Below are positions 48,730-60,677 of a stretch of DNA of 64,000 nt, piece by piece; position 1 is the first letter of the stretch, and each line of letters starts with the position of its first letter. The position numbers and the translations under genes were made by a program. Source of the stretch: Moniliophthora roreri. Its lineage: Eukaryota; Basidiomycota; Agaricomycetes; Agaricales; Marasmiaceae. The DNA is taken from assembly GCA_001466705.2 (NCBI GenBank), contig LATX02000154.1, forward strand, positions 248,001-312,000. The letters run 5' to 3'. The notes beneath the pieces were generated by a model. It was not told the origin of the DNA. It did not search any database and saw only the letters and a list, made by a program, of their open reading frames with translations.

Positions 48730-49238
48730 CACTACATACGAGGTGTCCTTTTAATGCTATTAATACAAAGGAAATACACTCAGAATACTGCTATATATTT
48801 GCTTCCAGACAATACTCAGAAAATTCTATTAGTTTCAAGTTATCATCACATAGTGAAAACAGCAAGCATACTCTGGATTTTAATTTCCAGAAGAGTCAGT
48901 GTTTTTTGATGATTTTATAATAATAAAGTTATAGAACTATCCTTTAATTTTCTAATTACAAATATACTAAATTTTCTGCCTTATAAAATAGTGAGAAAAC
49001 ATTTAGAAAACAAATATAAGATTTGAATTTTATATTAAAGGAAATATGTTAAATACAAAAGGAAAACTAAATGAAAACTATCTAAGAACTGCCTTAAAAT
49101 ATAGTTTTCACATGATTTTCCTACTATTTTCCTAGTGTTTTTCGAGTGTTTTCTCTGACTTTCCCACAATAGAAAATGTGGAATTTTTATCTTATCTTAT
49201 CAGCATTTTCTGAGGATTTTCAACCAGAGAAAATTTAA
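48730..49238. mobile_element. CACTA-type MITE, truncated
   Basis: Starts CACTACATACGAGGTG and follows the MITE consensus until GAGAAAATTTAAT, where Gypsy sequence begins without an N. Confidence 0.7.
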
Positions 49239-49659
49239 TAATAGAGCTAGCTTTAATCCATAGAGTTCTCTCTTGGGTTGAGAGAACCTACCTTCCCTCT
49301 TATTAAGAGTTATAGAACCAAATAAGCAATAGTTTCTCTTTTTCTTGTCTGATACATCATGTTGGTAGAGATAATATCTTACTGCCAAGTAAGAGGTATC
49401 TACTGCCAATATGACCTCCCACTCACNGTTGTATCAGGGCAGCTATCTTAGCAAAGTTTTTAATAAACTGCCTGACTTGTCCACAAGTCCCCAAAAAGCT
49501 TCTTACATCTGTTTTGGTATTCAGTGGTGAAGGCCAAGTAGTAATAGCCTCCATCTTATCATGGGTAGGTTTGAGTCCTGCATAAGTACACCTGTGTCCT
49601 ACTATGATTGTTTCATTGCAGCATACAAAAGACTTTTTCCCCGTGAACATTCCACCACA
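49239..49659 (-). pseudogene. Gypsy RT/RNase H fragment
   Basis: Minus strand: FTGKKSFVCCNETIIVGHRC, TYAGLKPTHDKMEAITTWPS, TDVRSFLGTCGQVRQFIKNF (RT thumb/connection), then across the N at 49427 AVDTSYLAVRYYLYQHDVSD and RNYCLFGSITLNKREGRFSQ, PKRELYGLKLALL (RNase H). MITE sequence flanks it on both sides. Confidence 0.75.
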
Positions 49660-52600
49660 CACTATGTATGAGGTGTTCTTTTTATGCTATTAATACAAAG
49701 GAAATACACTCAGAATACTGCTATATATTTGCTTCCAGACAACACTCAGAAAATTCTATTAGTTTCAAGTTGTCATCACATATTGAAAACAGCAAGCATA
49801 CTCTGGATTTTAATTTCCAGAAGAGTCTGTGTTTTTTTATTATTTTATGATAATGAAATTATAGAATTATCCTTTAATTTTCTAATTACAAATATACTAA
49901 ATTTTCTGCCTTATAAAATAGTGAGAAAACATTTAGAAGATTTTGAATTTTATATTAAAGGAAACATGTTAAATACAAAAGGAAAACTATATGAAAACTA
50001 TCTAAGAACTGCTTTAAAATATAGTGTTTTCACATGATTTTCCTACTATTTTCCTAGTGTTTTCCTAGTGTTTTCTCTGACTTTTCCACAATAGAAAATG
50101 TGGAATTTTTATCTTATCTTATCAGCATTTTCTGAGCATTTTCAACCAGAGAAAATTTAATGTTTTCTCAGTATGGAAATTATTCCAATATATTGTATTA
50201 TCTATTAATTCTCAGAATTTGAAAATTCCATATCTTTTGCTGCTGANTTATAAAATAGTGAGAAAACATTTAGAAAATAAATATAAGATTTTGAATTTTA
50301 TATTAAAGGAAACATGTTAAATACAAAAGGAAAACTAAATGAAAACTATCTAAGAACTGCTTTAAAATATAGTGTTTCCACATGATTTTTCTACCATTTT
50401 TCTAGTGTTTTCCTACTGTTTTCTCTGACTTTCCCACAATAGAAAATGTGGAATTTTTATCTTATCTTATCAGCATTTTCTGAGCATTTTCAACCAGAGA
50501 AAATTTAATGTTTTCTCAGCATGGAAATTATTCTAATATATTGTATTATCTATCAATTTTCAGAATTTGAAAATTCTATATCTTTTGCTGCTGAAAATTT
50601 AGTATTCTCCAGGCATATTCTTGTTGAGAGGACACAATTGAAATTTANTTAAATACAAAAGGAAAACTATATGAAAACTATCTAAGAACTGCTTTAAAAT
50701 ATAGTGTTTTCACATGATTTTCCTACCATTTTCCTAGTGTTTTCCTAGTGTTTTCTCTGACTTTCCCACAATAGAAAATGTGGAATTTTTATCTTATCTT
50801 ATTAGCATTTTCTGAGCATTTTCAACTAGAGAAAATTTAATATTTTCTCAGCATGGAAATTATTCTAATATATTGTATTATTTATTAACTCTCAGAATTT
50901 GAAAATTCTATATCTTTTGCTGGTGAAAATTTAGTATTCTCCAGACATATTCTTGTTGAGAGGACACAATTGAAATTTAGAATTTATATATAGTTTTATA
51001 AAAATTCTCTTTGCAAGAAGATTAAGTGTTTTCTCAATCAGAAAACCATGTTAAAAGAACACCTTGTATGTAGTGTTAGCAGCACCTTCAAGGTAGTGAN
51101 ACCAGAGAAAATTTAATGTTTTCTCAGTATGGAAATTATTCTAATATATTGTATTATCTATTAATTCTCAGAATTTGAAAATTCCATATCTTTTGCTGCT
51201 GAAAATTTAGTATTCTCCAGGCATATTCTTGTTGAGAGGACACAATTGAAATTTAATATTTATATATGGTTTTATAAAAATTCTCTTTGCAAGAAGATTA
51301 AGTGTTTTCTCAATCAGAAAACCATGTTAAAAGAACACCTCATATGTAGTGATTTATAAACTCTAAATTTCAATTGTGTCCTCTCAATAAGAATATGCCT
51401 GGAGGATACTAAATTTTCAGCAGCAAAAGATATGGAATTTTCAAATTCTGAGAATTAATAGATAATACAATATATTAGAATAATTTCCATACTGAGAAAA
51501 CATTAAATTTTCTCTGGTTGAAAATGCTCAGAAAATGCTGATAAGATAAGATAAAAATTCCACATTTTCTATTGTGGGAAAGTCAGAGAAAACACTAGGA
51601 AAATCATGTGGAAATACTATATCTTACAGCAGTTTTCAGATAGTTTTCATATAATTTTCCTTTTGTATTTAACATGTTTTCCTTGATATAATATTCAAAA
51701 TTTTATATTTATTTTCTGAATGTTTTCTCACTATTTTATAAGGCAGAAAATTTAGTATNGAATACTAAATTTTCAGCAGCAAAAGATATGGAATTTTCAA
51801 ATTCTGAGAATTAATAGATAATACAATATATTAGAATAATTTCTATACTGAGAAAACATTAAATTTTCTCTGGTTGAAAATGCTCAGAAAATGCTGATAA
51901 GATAAGATAGAAATTCCACATTTTCTATTGTGGGAAAGTCAGAGAAAACACTAGGAAAACACTAGGAAAATAGTAGGAAAATCATGTGAAAACACTATGT
52001 TTTGAGGCAGTTTTTAGATAGTTTTCATATAGTTTTCCTTTTGTATTTAACATGTTTCCTTTGATATAAAATTCAAAATCTTATATTTATTTTCTGAATG
52101 TTTTCTCACTATTTTATAAGGCAGAAAATCTAGTATATTTGTAATTAGAAAACTAAAGGATAATTTTATAATTTCATTGTTATAAAATTATTAGAAAATA
52201 CAGACTCTTCTGGAAATTAAAATCCAGANGAAAACATTAAATTTTCTCTGGTTGAAAATGCTCAGAAAATGCTGATAAGATAAGATAAAAATTCCACATT
52301 TTCTATTGTGGGAAAGTCAGAGAAAACACTAGGAAAACACTAGGAAAATAGTAGGAAAATCATGTGAAAACACTATATTTTAAAGCAGTTTTTAGATAGT
52401 TTTCATATAGTTTTCCTTTTGTATTTAACATGTTTCCTTTAATATAAAACTCAAAATCTTATATTTATTTTCTAAATGTTTTCTCGCTATTTTATAAGGC
52501 AGAAAATTTGGTATATTTGTAATTAGAAAATTAAAGGATAATTCTATAATTTCATTATCATAAAATAATAAAAAAACACAGACTCTTCTGAAAATTAAAA

Positions 52601-52706
52601 TCCAGACTATGCTTGCTGTTTTCAATATATGATGACAACTTGAAACTAATAGAATTTTCTGAGTGTTGTCTGGAAGCAAATATATAGCAGTATTCTGAGT
52701 GTATTT
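49660..52706. repeat. Series of partial CACTA-type MITE copies joined at contig joints
   Basis: Starts CACTATGTATGAGG. Repeated blocks such as GGAATTTTTATCTTATC, TTCAACCAGAGAAAATTT, GCTGATAAGATAAGATAAA (opposite strand) recur in both orientations, cut by Ns at 50247, 50648, 51100, 51759 and 52229. MITE ends with GTAGTG occur at 51,075 and 51,351. Copy number and order cannot be trusted. Confidence 0.75.
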
Positions 52707-52707
52707 N

Positions 52708-55688
52708 GGGATGTTGTTATTATTTAGTTAGAGAGCAGAATATACATGGAAATTTCAACAATTTTCAATGATTTTCAAAAAGAATTGAATAAAGATTGCC
52801 TGTATGGAAGTTTCAGAGAACCACTAAGACACGTGAATAGTGGATGGAATGACTATCAGCCAGAAAAAGTGAAGCATATGTAGACATGGAAACTAATAGA
52901 TGAAACTGAAAGTAGCATAAGAGGAACTTTGTAGAGATAACAGGAGTGCCAATTCCGCAACTGAGAAAATATAGGACAGGAACAATAGATTCAATTCAGT
53001 TCCAAAGACAAAGTTCATGATAGACTTATCTACATGAAGAAGGATAAGAGAAATGACAAAAGCATAATCTGTGATAGCAATTCACACAAAATAAGAGAGA
53101 TATGCTTGACTCAAAGAAATATTAAGTACTTGAGATGAATGTACTTATAATATTTCTGCAGCAGAGAGAAGAGATATAAAGAATATTAAAGTACACAGGA
53201 TGAATGTACTTTAAATATTCTTGCAGCAAAATAGAGTAGATAAGTAGTAATAGATGATAATATTGTGTCCAAGAGTGATACAATAGCCAAACCCAGTGCC
53301 AACCAAGAAACGAATATGAAAAAATCCTATGTTGGAAGGGTGTACAGTACCTTGTCCTTGTCATCTGACTCAGGAGCAGTCAAAAGGTAAGGGAGACCGA
53401 AGAACATGATATTGTCCGAAACAGATGACAGTGCCAGCAAAGACATGGGTTGTGGCATATCCACCAGCTTACTAGAAGGTAGCTGGTTAGTAAGAGATTA
53501 GAATATTAAAGAAGAAGAGACATACTGAAGGATTGGTGTTGTTGGCTGCCACAGCACTAGCTTCATTAGTTGAGTCAACAGTATTTGAAGGACTAACTGT
53601 ACAAGAGGTAGCAAGAGTGGAAGGCCCAGTGTCAGCAGTCTATGAGAATAATAGAATATTAATGAGAGATATAGTGGAAAAGTGATAGAGAAGACTTATG
53701 GAGTTTGAGAGGCCAGCTTTGTTCTCAACAGCAAGGCCTGAAAATATTAAGATTAGAATGAGAGTGAAAAAGAAAGAGAAGATAGTATTACTGGCAAGAC
53801 TACTTAGCGATTGGACAAAATGCTGGTTGTTCACAGTAAAGGCATCAAAGAAATACATTCTGAACAAGCACTATAGTTGGAGGCAAGTGCATTGCTGACA
53901 GCAGGTGGACATCTCTGATCTGGTTTCACAACAAGTGTTGGCAGAGTCACATTGAGTACAAGATAGTTTGTTATTGATGTCAGCTTCAGCCTATAGAAAG
54001 AAGAATATTTAGAGAAATGTTAAAGATGAGAGGAATGAGCAAGAATAATTACTCTGGAATGAGTTGTCAGAGCAGACACAGTCTTGTGTACAGGCCAGAA
54101 GGTGTCGCTGAGGCCAAGATTTAGCAATCCAGGGTGAGCTAAAAAGAAAAGAATTAGAGAGCCTAAAGGGAAATAGTGGGTAAATGGAGCTTACCTCGAA
54201 GTACCTCTATGGCCTTAGTTTGACCAAGAGCTTGAAGAAGATAGAGGACATTGGAAGTGTTTTCCTTAGCAGAGTGACCTTAACCAACTCCACCAACAAT
54301 CTCCTCCAGATCAAGGTCTTGGATAGATTTGGAGGTGGATCATTGCAAAGGATTGAGCTCATCAAGATCCATATCACCATCCCCCTAGAGATAAGAGAGT
54401 AATAATGAGAGAAGAATAATATTTTGAAAAAAGGAGACTTATGTCTTTCTTGCCTTCATCAGGAGGAGAGTTGACAGCACATTTCTTACCTTTAGGGTCA
54501 GAACTCTAAAAAGAAAGAATAATATTAATGAGATGGATGATATAATATTAAAGAGAATAATACCTTATCTGCAGCCTTGGTGGTGGTTCAAGAGTGTTTT
54601 ACAGCAGGGAGCTACAGTAAGAGTGATAAGAAAGAGATTTAGGATGAGAAAATATTGAGACAAACCTGAGACTGCGAGGTATCAGAAACCTTACACTTAG
54701 ATGAAGACAGTTTAGTCTTGATAGTCACTTGAGTAGACAAAGACATGGCTGGTCAAGGCTATGGAGGGGTAAATATTAAGTTTAGAGATGGTTCCATAGA
54801 GGATGGAACTTACCTTTTGCTTAGTTTTACTGGAGCCACTGGAGCAGGCCAGCTATAAGGAAAAGAATATAAGAAACAGAAGAAAGAATATTATTGGAAT
54901 GAGCACATGTACCACTTCAATGATAGGAGTAACATGAGCGGGAGGCTTAGTAGTATGAACAGGGCATTTAGAGGCTTTCACCTCTACTACATCTTTGTCA
55001 CCTGAAGCGTCCTCCTGGCTACTATCCAAATCTTCATAATCAGAGATTTTGATATCATTGTCAATGTCGGGAATGTTTCAGTCAGGATCATATTCCACCA
55101 AGATATCTTTTATAGAAGGGAAATCAGTGGAAGGATCAAGTGGCTGGAAAATAATAATATTAATAAGAGAAGAAAAACAAATGGATGAGAAAACCTACCT
55201 TGAGACCCAATATATGCTTTCAGAAATGAAATTGAGATTTGGAAAGGAAAGAACTATAGAGGTTGTCAGGAATGGTAATTGAGAAACAAGATTCAAGATG
55301 CTTGAGGAGCTGGAGGGCCAACATGAGGAGACTCATAAAGGCTTGTGGAAACCAAAACTGTCCACAATATTCATTGAGTGAAACCTAGAGAAGTATAATA
55401 TTAATGAAAAGAAAGATAGAGAATAATTAATGTCAGAGACATACCAGAGGGGTTTTCATAGCTGGGAAGGCAAAATTTGCCAAGGCAGATGCATCGGCAA
55501 AGAGGGAAGACTTGCCCTCAAGGTGATGCCAGATGTTACAACAAATTGAGAATAAGAGCATAGAGTGGAGATGAAGGACACTGAGAGTAGTGGCATTTAC
55601 AGTTGAGAGTTGAGGAAGAGAGACATTCTTCAACTTTTGAAGAAGAGGCAATGGCAGTGGTGGACTTGCTCTTAGCCTTGTGAGTCAT
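52708..55688 (-). pseudogene. Intron-rich decayed gene of unknown family
   Basis: On the minus strand, exon-like blocks of 50-250 nt alternate with AT-rich introns that often contain AATATT and end in TAG or CAG. A likely start is ATG at 55688 (MTHKAKSKSTTAIASSSKVE), then an exon KNVSLPQLSTVNATTLSVLH, IWHHLEGKSSLFADASALAN, donors like GTATGT, GTAGGT, GTAAGT and GTAAGC at exon ends. Later exons read AEADINNKLSCTQCDSANTC and MSTCCQQCTC (Cys-rich) and EADDKDxD-like acidic parts. Frame shifts and stops prevent one ORF. No domain recognised. Confidence 0.45.
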
Positions 55689-58198
55689 GTTGGAAGGAAG
55701 AGAAGAAAGAAAGAAAGCAGATAGTCCAAGTTTGAAATAGACCCCACTTAAATATTTGTCAAAGACTAAAGTATTTAAGTGAATAGAACAAGAAGAATAT
55801 AGAAGAAAATGACTTTACCAAATTAGGCTACGAGAAGCCTGATAGTAATGGAATAATTTCTTAACACCAAGTATCAGAAGCAGACTTCAAATGCATGGTT
55901 ATGGAGATCATCTGATGTTATGAAAAAGGCAAGAGAAATTGATGCAGAGAGATAAAGATAAGATAAAGATATAACAGAGAGAGATTTTAGTATCATTGGA
56001 AAGAGCTTGAAAAGACCTACAAGAGGGTGGTTATTTTATATCAGGAGATGCAGTATTGAGAGAATCCCATAATATTGATGAATTGGGGACAATTCTTTTC
56101 TTTAGTTGGAGGGAGATGATATGCATAACTTTTACCTTTTGTTTTGCATGCAAATAGAGAATATTTTGCACTTTTATGGTTGAAAATGAAATATATAAGG
56201 GAATTGAGGACTAGTGTGAGCCCTGAGCAGCTAGTCAAAGCAAGTAGTAGAGAAGGATACAAAATATTAGCAGAGTAATAGTTGATGGTAGGCCATACAA
56301 GGGTATCCAACCACTGCTAGTATGAAAATAAACAGCGAATCTGAACACAGAGGAGCATCCCGACACCTTTAGGGAACCACACTACATAATACTTCTCTAT
56401 CAAAAGCATACCAAAGGGAATATTTTCACTTTCAATCCATACCCAGCTTGAAGGAAGAATAAAAGCCTTCAATAATACACATATGAGAATATTATCAAGA
56501 AATGGATATGAAACAGAGGATGACAAATTATCGNTTTTGCACTTTTATGGTTGAAAATGAAATATATAAGGGAATTGAGGACTAGTGTGAGCCCTGAGCA
56601 GCTAGTCAAAGCGAGTAGTAGAGAAGGATATAAAATATTAGCAGAGTAATAGTTGATGGTAGGCCATACAAGGGTACCCGACCACTGCTAGTATGAAAAT
56701 AAACAGTGAATCTGAACACAGAGGAGCATCCTGAAACCTGTAGGGAATAACACTACATAATACTTCTCTATTGAAAACATACTAAAGGGAATATTTTCAC
56801 TTTTAACAATATTTCCAATCTATACCCAACTTGAAGGAAGAATAAAAGCCTTCAATGATACACATATGAGAATATTATCAAGAAATGGATATGAAACAGA
56901 GGATGACAAATTATCGGTAAGGGATACTCGAGATACCAAATGTCAAATTGAAGAATGAAATAGATGATCAGCTACTGGAAGAGTGCCTGTATCACAGAAA
57001 AATGGAAGACAAAGCTGTATAATAAGAAACCAGCATGGCTGAGCTTACACATATGCTTTAAACAATAGAGATGGAAGCATATTATGCATCCATAGAGCAG
57101 ATGATAGTAGACAGAGAAAGAAGGAACTGTGCAGAGCGGTATGGAAGTATAATATTTTCAAACAGAGTCAGAAGGAGAGCTGTTTAATAGAGAAAATTGC
57201 AAACGGTTAGTGTTAGAAGACTGCACAATCATCAAAGAAAAAGAATAAAAGAGATTATGGCTACAAAGCCTGACTACAATTGGACACTGTGACAGAGAAA
57301 TTACCAAACACAGCTCAGTTTATATAATATTTAGCACCCAACTCAGTTTTATTTGTATTTGTGACAGATATATTAGATTATTTATGTTGTAGGGTATATA
57401 AGGGGATGTGTTTTGTAGGTGGAAAGCAGGAGAGATACTGCCCACCGATTACCAGAGTGTATGACATTGTTGTTCAGGTAGAAGAGCTACTGGCAATCAG
57501 TATTTTTCAACCACTTCAGGCTCTAGCTTATTTAGTTGTGCAAGAGGCACAGGCTAGTTGAGACCTGAAATTGTAACCCAAACCAGAGATATAAATAAAA
57601 GCTAGGAAGAGCTTAGCTTTTAATGCAAGAGGTGTGTTTTCCAATAAGAGAAACATTGTATCAGTCTACTAAGAGGGTAGCTGATGTGCATCAGTATAGT
57701 CTGGTGTTTCAACATGAATCAGAAAGAGTTTCAGGCTAGCAGTGTCTAGAAGATTTGTCCTCTTGAGAATCATTGCAGAACATAGCTAAGAGGGCTATAT
57801 TCAGGTACAAGAGGTACTTTTGTTCTCACTTAGAAGAAGTTTATTCTTTAGGCAGTTTCTGGTCAAAATCTATACCAGTATTTGCTTTCAAAGTGATTAA
57901 TAAAACTACAAAACCAATAAATATTATACAAAATGAACACCCATTTTTGATCTGAGAAGTTGTTTTGAAGGCAATCATCTCTGAACTACTGAGCAAGACA
58001 TTGAGAATTATTCTTGATGTTGCAGTAACAGTGAACCATGCCAAACCAACTTGCAAACAAAACTGAGAATCAAGAACTTATATATACCTTTTTTAGAGGT
58101 ATTTTGGCACCATAGGCCTCATGTTTTCATAGTAGAGGCATAGGTTTTTGAGCATCTTCATTGGGAAAGTGCCTTTAGGCACTGTACCGTAACTGTAA
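55689..58198. repeat. Unclassified AT-rich repeat with LTR-like promoter; duplicated around a contig joint
   Basis: 56,163-56,533 and 56,535-56,917 are near-identical except for a few substitutions and a 12-nt indel, with the N at 56534 between. Further right, GGGTATATAAGGGG (57,391), AATAAAAGC (57,594) and a TGTATCAG region look like an LTR promoter and polyadenylation area. No protein domain. CpG-poor. Confidence 0.5.
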
Positions 58199-58332
58199 GG
58201 CCCTGTTCAGGAACAGGGGTTTTAGGGCTGGTTTAGCTAAATGCCATCTTTTACAATTGTTGTTTTGTCACATCATGCCTAAATATAGCTAAATTGCTCT
58301 ATATATTTGATGCCTTCTGCTTGTCCTTCAAC

Positions 58333-59828
58333 ATGGTTCAGACACATACAGCTCACATCAACCTGAGAATTGAACCACATCATCATCCTATCAGTCTCTC
58401 TATTCAAACACAAGCCAAGAAAACCAAGATTATTGAGGAACATCACCACAAGAGGGTCTGGGTTGCAGCATACACAGCAGCAGCAGTCACAGGAGCAGTG
58501 GCTGTCACATTCAACTCAAAAAGCCTATCTAGAGATGAGAAGACTCCTCTCCATACTTCACTGTTTTGTGGCCAAGATTAGCTTGATGATTTGATGTCAT
58601 GTATGTGGTATTTAGCAGATATTTTATATTATAATGACTTCTTGTTTATAGGTCCAAACCCTTTATGATTCAGACATGCTATGGGCATGTCAAAAGAAGC
58701 TTTCAAGGCTCTTGTTGTATCCCTTCATGTTAAGACTGGTCTATGTCCCACTCAACATGTTTCGGCTGCTGAACAGCTTGCAATATTCCTCCAGATGGCA
58801 TGGACAGGTATGGGGAATAGAGAGCAGCAAGAGTGGTTTCAGAGAAGTAGGGAAAAAATTTCCAAGTATGTCTTACATCTATTTTTCTCTTTATTGCTCT
58901 TAGCTTGGGTTATTCAGAGCTTTTCATTGTATTCTTAACATGCTTGTATTAAGACCCTTCTATTCATCTTACATCAAGCTCCCATCTCTGGACCATATTC
59001 CTGATGCTATTCAAAACAGCACTGAGTTCTGGCCTTGGTTCAAGGACTGTCTTGGTGCTATTGATGGCTCACTCATCTATAGCCATGTATCTGTGGCAGA
59101 TGCTGCTCAGTGCCAAAATCAGAAAGGGTTTCTATCACAGAACATCTTTGCAGCATGCCAATTTGACCTCTTCTTCATCTATCTGCTATGTGGTTGGGAA
59201 GGCAGTGCAGCTGATGCCTGGGTCTTTGATAATGCTTGATGAAAGGGTTTCAACATTCCAGCCAGCAAGTACTATCTAGAAGATGCTGGGTTTCCTGTAT
59301 GTGAGGGGGTTCTAGTACCTTACCGGGGTGTTTGTTATCATCTTAATGAATGGAAGAAGTCTGGTAGCCAAAGGTATTTCATATCATTATCTGTTCTTTT
59401 ACTGTATTGTACATGTGCTTACACAACCTGCTAGACCCAAGAATGCTAAGGAGCTGTTCAACCTTCTACATGCACACCTTTATAATGCTATTGAACAGAT
59501 TTTTGGCCTTGTCAAATGTAGATTTGGCATCTTGCAGGCAGCACCTGAGTACAATCTTGGCACTCAAGCTTGTATTCCTGTGGCATGCACAGCTCTCCAC
59601 AACTTCATTCAACTCCATGATCCCAAAGACCCTGAGCTTTCACTTCCAGAGGATGACTTGACCATTAGTTTTCATATGTCTGTTGATGGCATGGCACTGT
59701 CAAGTCCAGATCCCCATAGTCAAGGTGCTTACATGTTACCAGAGGAGAAGGAACGAGCAAAAGCATTTTGTGATAATCTTGCACAGCACATGTGGGAGCA
59801 CTATGTAGCCAATAACTCTCCAGAGTGA
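58333..59828 (+). pseudogene. PIF/Harbinger DDE transposase (HARBI1-like), decayed
   Basis: Nuclease-type transposase. Starts MVQTHTAHINLRIEPHHHPI. Recognised blocks: GMSKEAFKALVVSLHVKTGL, AAEQLAIFLQMAWTGM, an intron, AFHCILNMLVLRPFYSSYIK, CLGAIDGSLIYSHV (first catalytic Asp), GWEGSAADAWVFDNA (second Asp), ASKYYLEDAGFP, PYRGVCYHLNEWKKSG, then, after an intron, PKNAKELFNLLHAHLYNAIE with IEQIFGLVKCRFGIL (Glu). TGA TGA at 59237-59242 cuts the ORF where KGFNIP follows; a TGA also sits near 58,669. Ends HYVANNSPE-stop. Confidence 0.85.
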
Positions 59829-59939
59829 ATTCCATGCATTCTATGTGTACAAAGTGTATTCTGATACAATTACATGCAATAACAAATGAAAACATCAATG
59901 AATGTGAAAGTGCCCATAAAAAGAGTGCAGCAAGCAGCT

Positions 59940-60182
59940 CTACTCCACAATGTTCTTCAGCTCTATCTGAAGGTATGCTAAACCTGTTTGAAGCTTGCCC
60001 CATGCAACTATCATTTGGAAAAACACAGCAATCTTCTCATCTGCACAGAAGAGTTGGAAGACTCTGACCTGCTCATCCTGATCCATTTCCTCATCTGGCA
60101 ATTCAAGGATGGTCTTGATAGCCTCTTCAATAGCTTCATCAGCAGCTGACTTTGGGTTACTTGATGATGCTGTCATAGACAT
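59940..60182 (-). pseudogene. Harbinger partner ORF, cut by the Gypsy LTR
   Basis: Minus strand: MSMTASSSNPKSAADEAIEE, AIKTILELPDEEMDQDEQVR, VFQLFCADEKIAVFFQMIVA, stop after ELKNIVE. Helical, acidic. Harbinger elements usually carry a second DNA-binding gene; this may be its C-terminus. The visible ATG is exactly at the insertion point, so the true N-terminus is probably beyond the Gypsy element. Confidence 0.5.
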
Positions 60183-60637
60183 TGTTACGTTACTTGCGCA
60201 GCAACGTCAACCTAACTACCCAAACGAAGTGTCTCCTTCGCTTAAGTAGTTCTAACAAGTTCAAGTTCAAGTTCGTTCAGCAGTTGCTGAAGTTCAGAAG
60301 TCCATTGTTACTGCAATTGACACAAGTATAAGATTAACCAGGTCAAGCTGAAGACTTAGAGTCTTAGCTTGAGCGTTTAAATACATACAACTGAGCTAAT
60401 ACTAACTATATATGTATAGCTGACTAGTTCGGTGATTGTCTAAGATCTCCCGATGCCTTCGGAATATGAGTAATGCAATACAAGGGGATAGGTAAATGGG
60501 AACGAGGAAGGTGTACGAGTCCATTGGTAAGAAGAAGCATGGGTGTGAAATAAGAAGGGAGCTGGGGAGGTGTATGTGTCCGATGGGAAAGGGAAGCATA
60601 GGTAGTACTACAGAAAGAAAAGAGAAAGTTCGTAACA
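60183..60637 (-). repeat. 3' LTR of the young Gypsy element
   Basis: 455 bp, from TGTTACGTTACTTGCG to AAGTTCGTAACA, with a 7-bp terminal inverted repeat TGTTACG/CGTAACA. On the minus strand the polypurine tract TTGAGGGGGTAA immediately precedes it. The 5 bases outside the left end are GACAT, a candidate target duplication. An internal unit of roughly 60 bp (GGTGTACGAGTCCA... and GGTGTATGTGTCCG...) is duplicated. Confidence 0.85.
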
Positions 60638-60677
60638 TTACCCCCTCAACAAGGGGCAAACTCTGTTTGACTTCAAC

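Larger units (their letters stand above)
37228..56534. other. Twelve single-N contig joints
   Basis: Single n characters at 37228, 38507, 44828, 46149, 49427, 50247, 50648, 51100, 51759, 52229, 52707 and 56534. Sequence changes abruptly at each, usually inside a repeat. They look like collapsed assembly gaps. Confidence 0.85.
58199..60182 (+). mobile_element. PIF/Harbinger DNA transposon, right part cut by a Gypsy insertion
   Basis: Left end GGCCCTGTTCAGGAACAG directly follows TAA, the target usually duplicated by this superfamily. Inside are a DDE transposase (plus) and a second, convergent ORF (minus). At 60,183 the young Gypsy LTR begins; the right end is not in the window. Confidence 0.75.

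Noticed and set aside
43617..52706. CRISPR-like array, from the many regularly similar blocks
   Set aside because: Blocks are long, diverged, in both orientations and end in CACTA inverted repeats; no repeat-spacer pattern, and the genome is eukaryotic.
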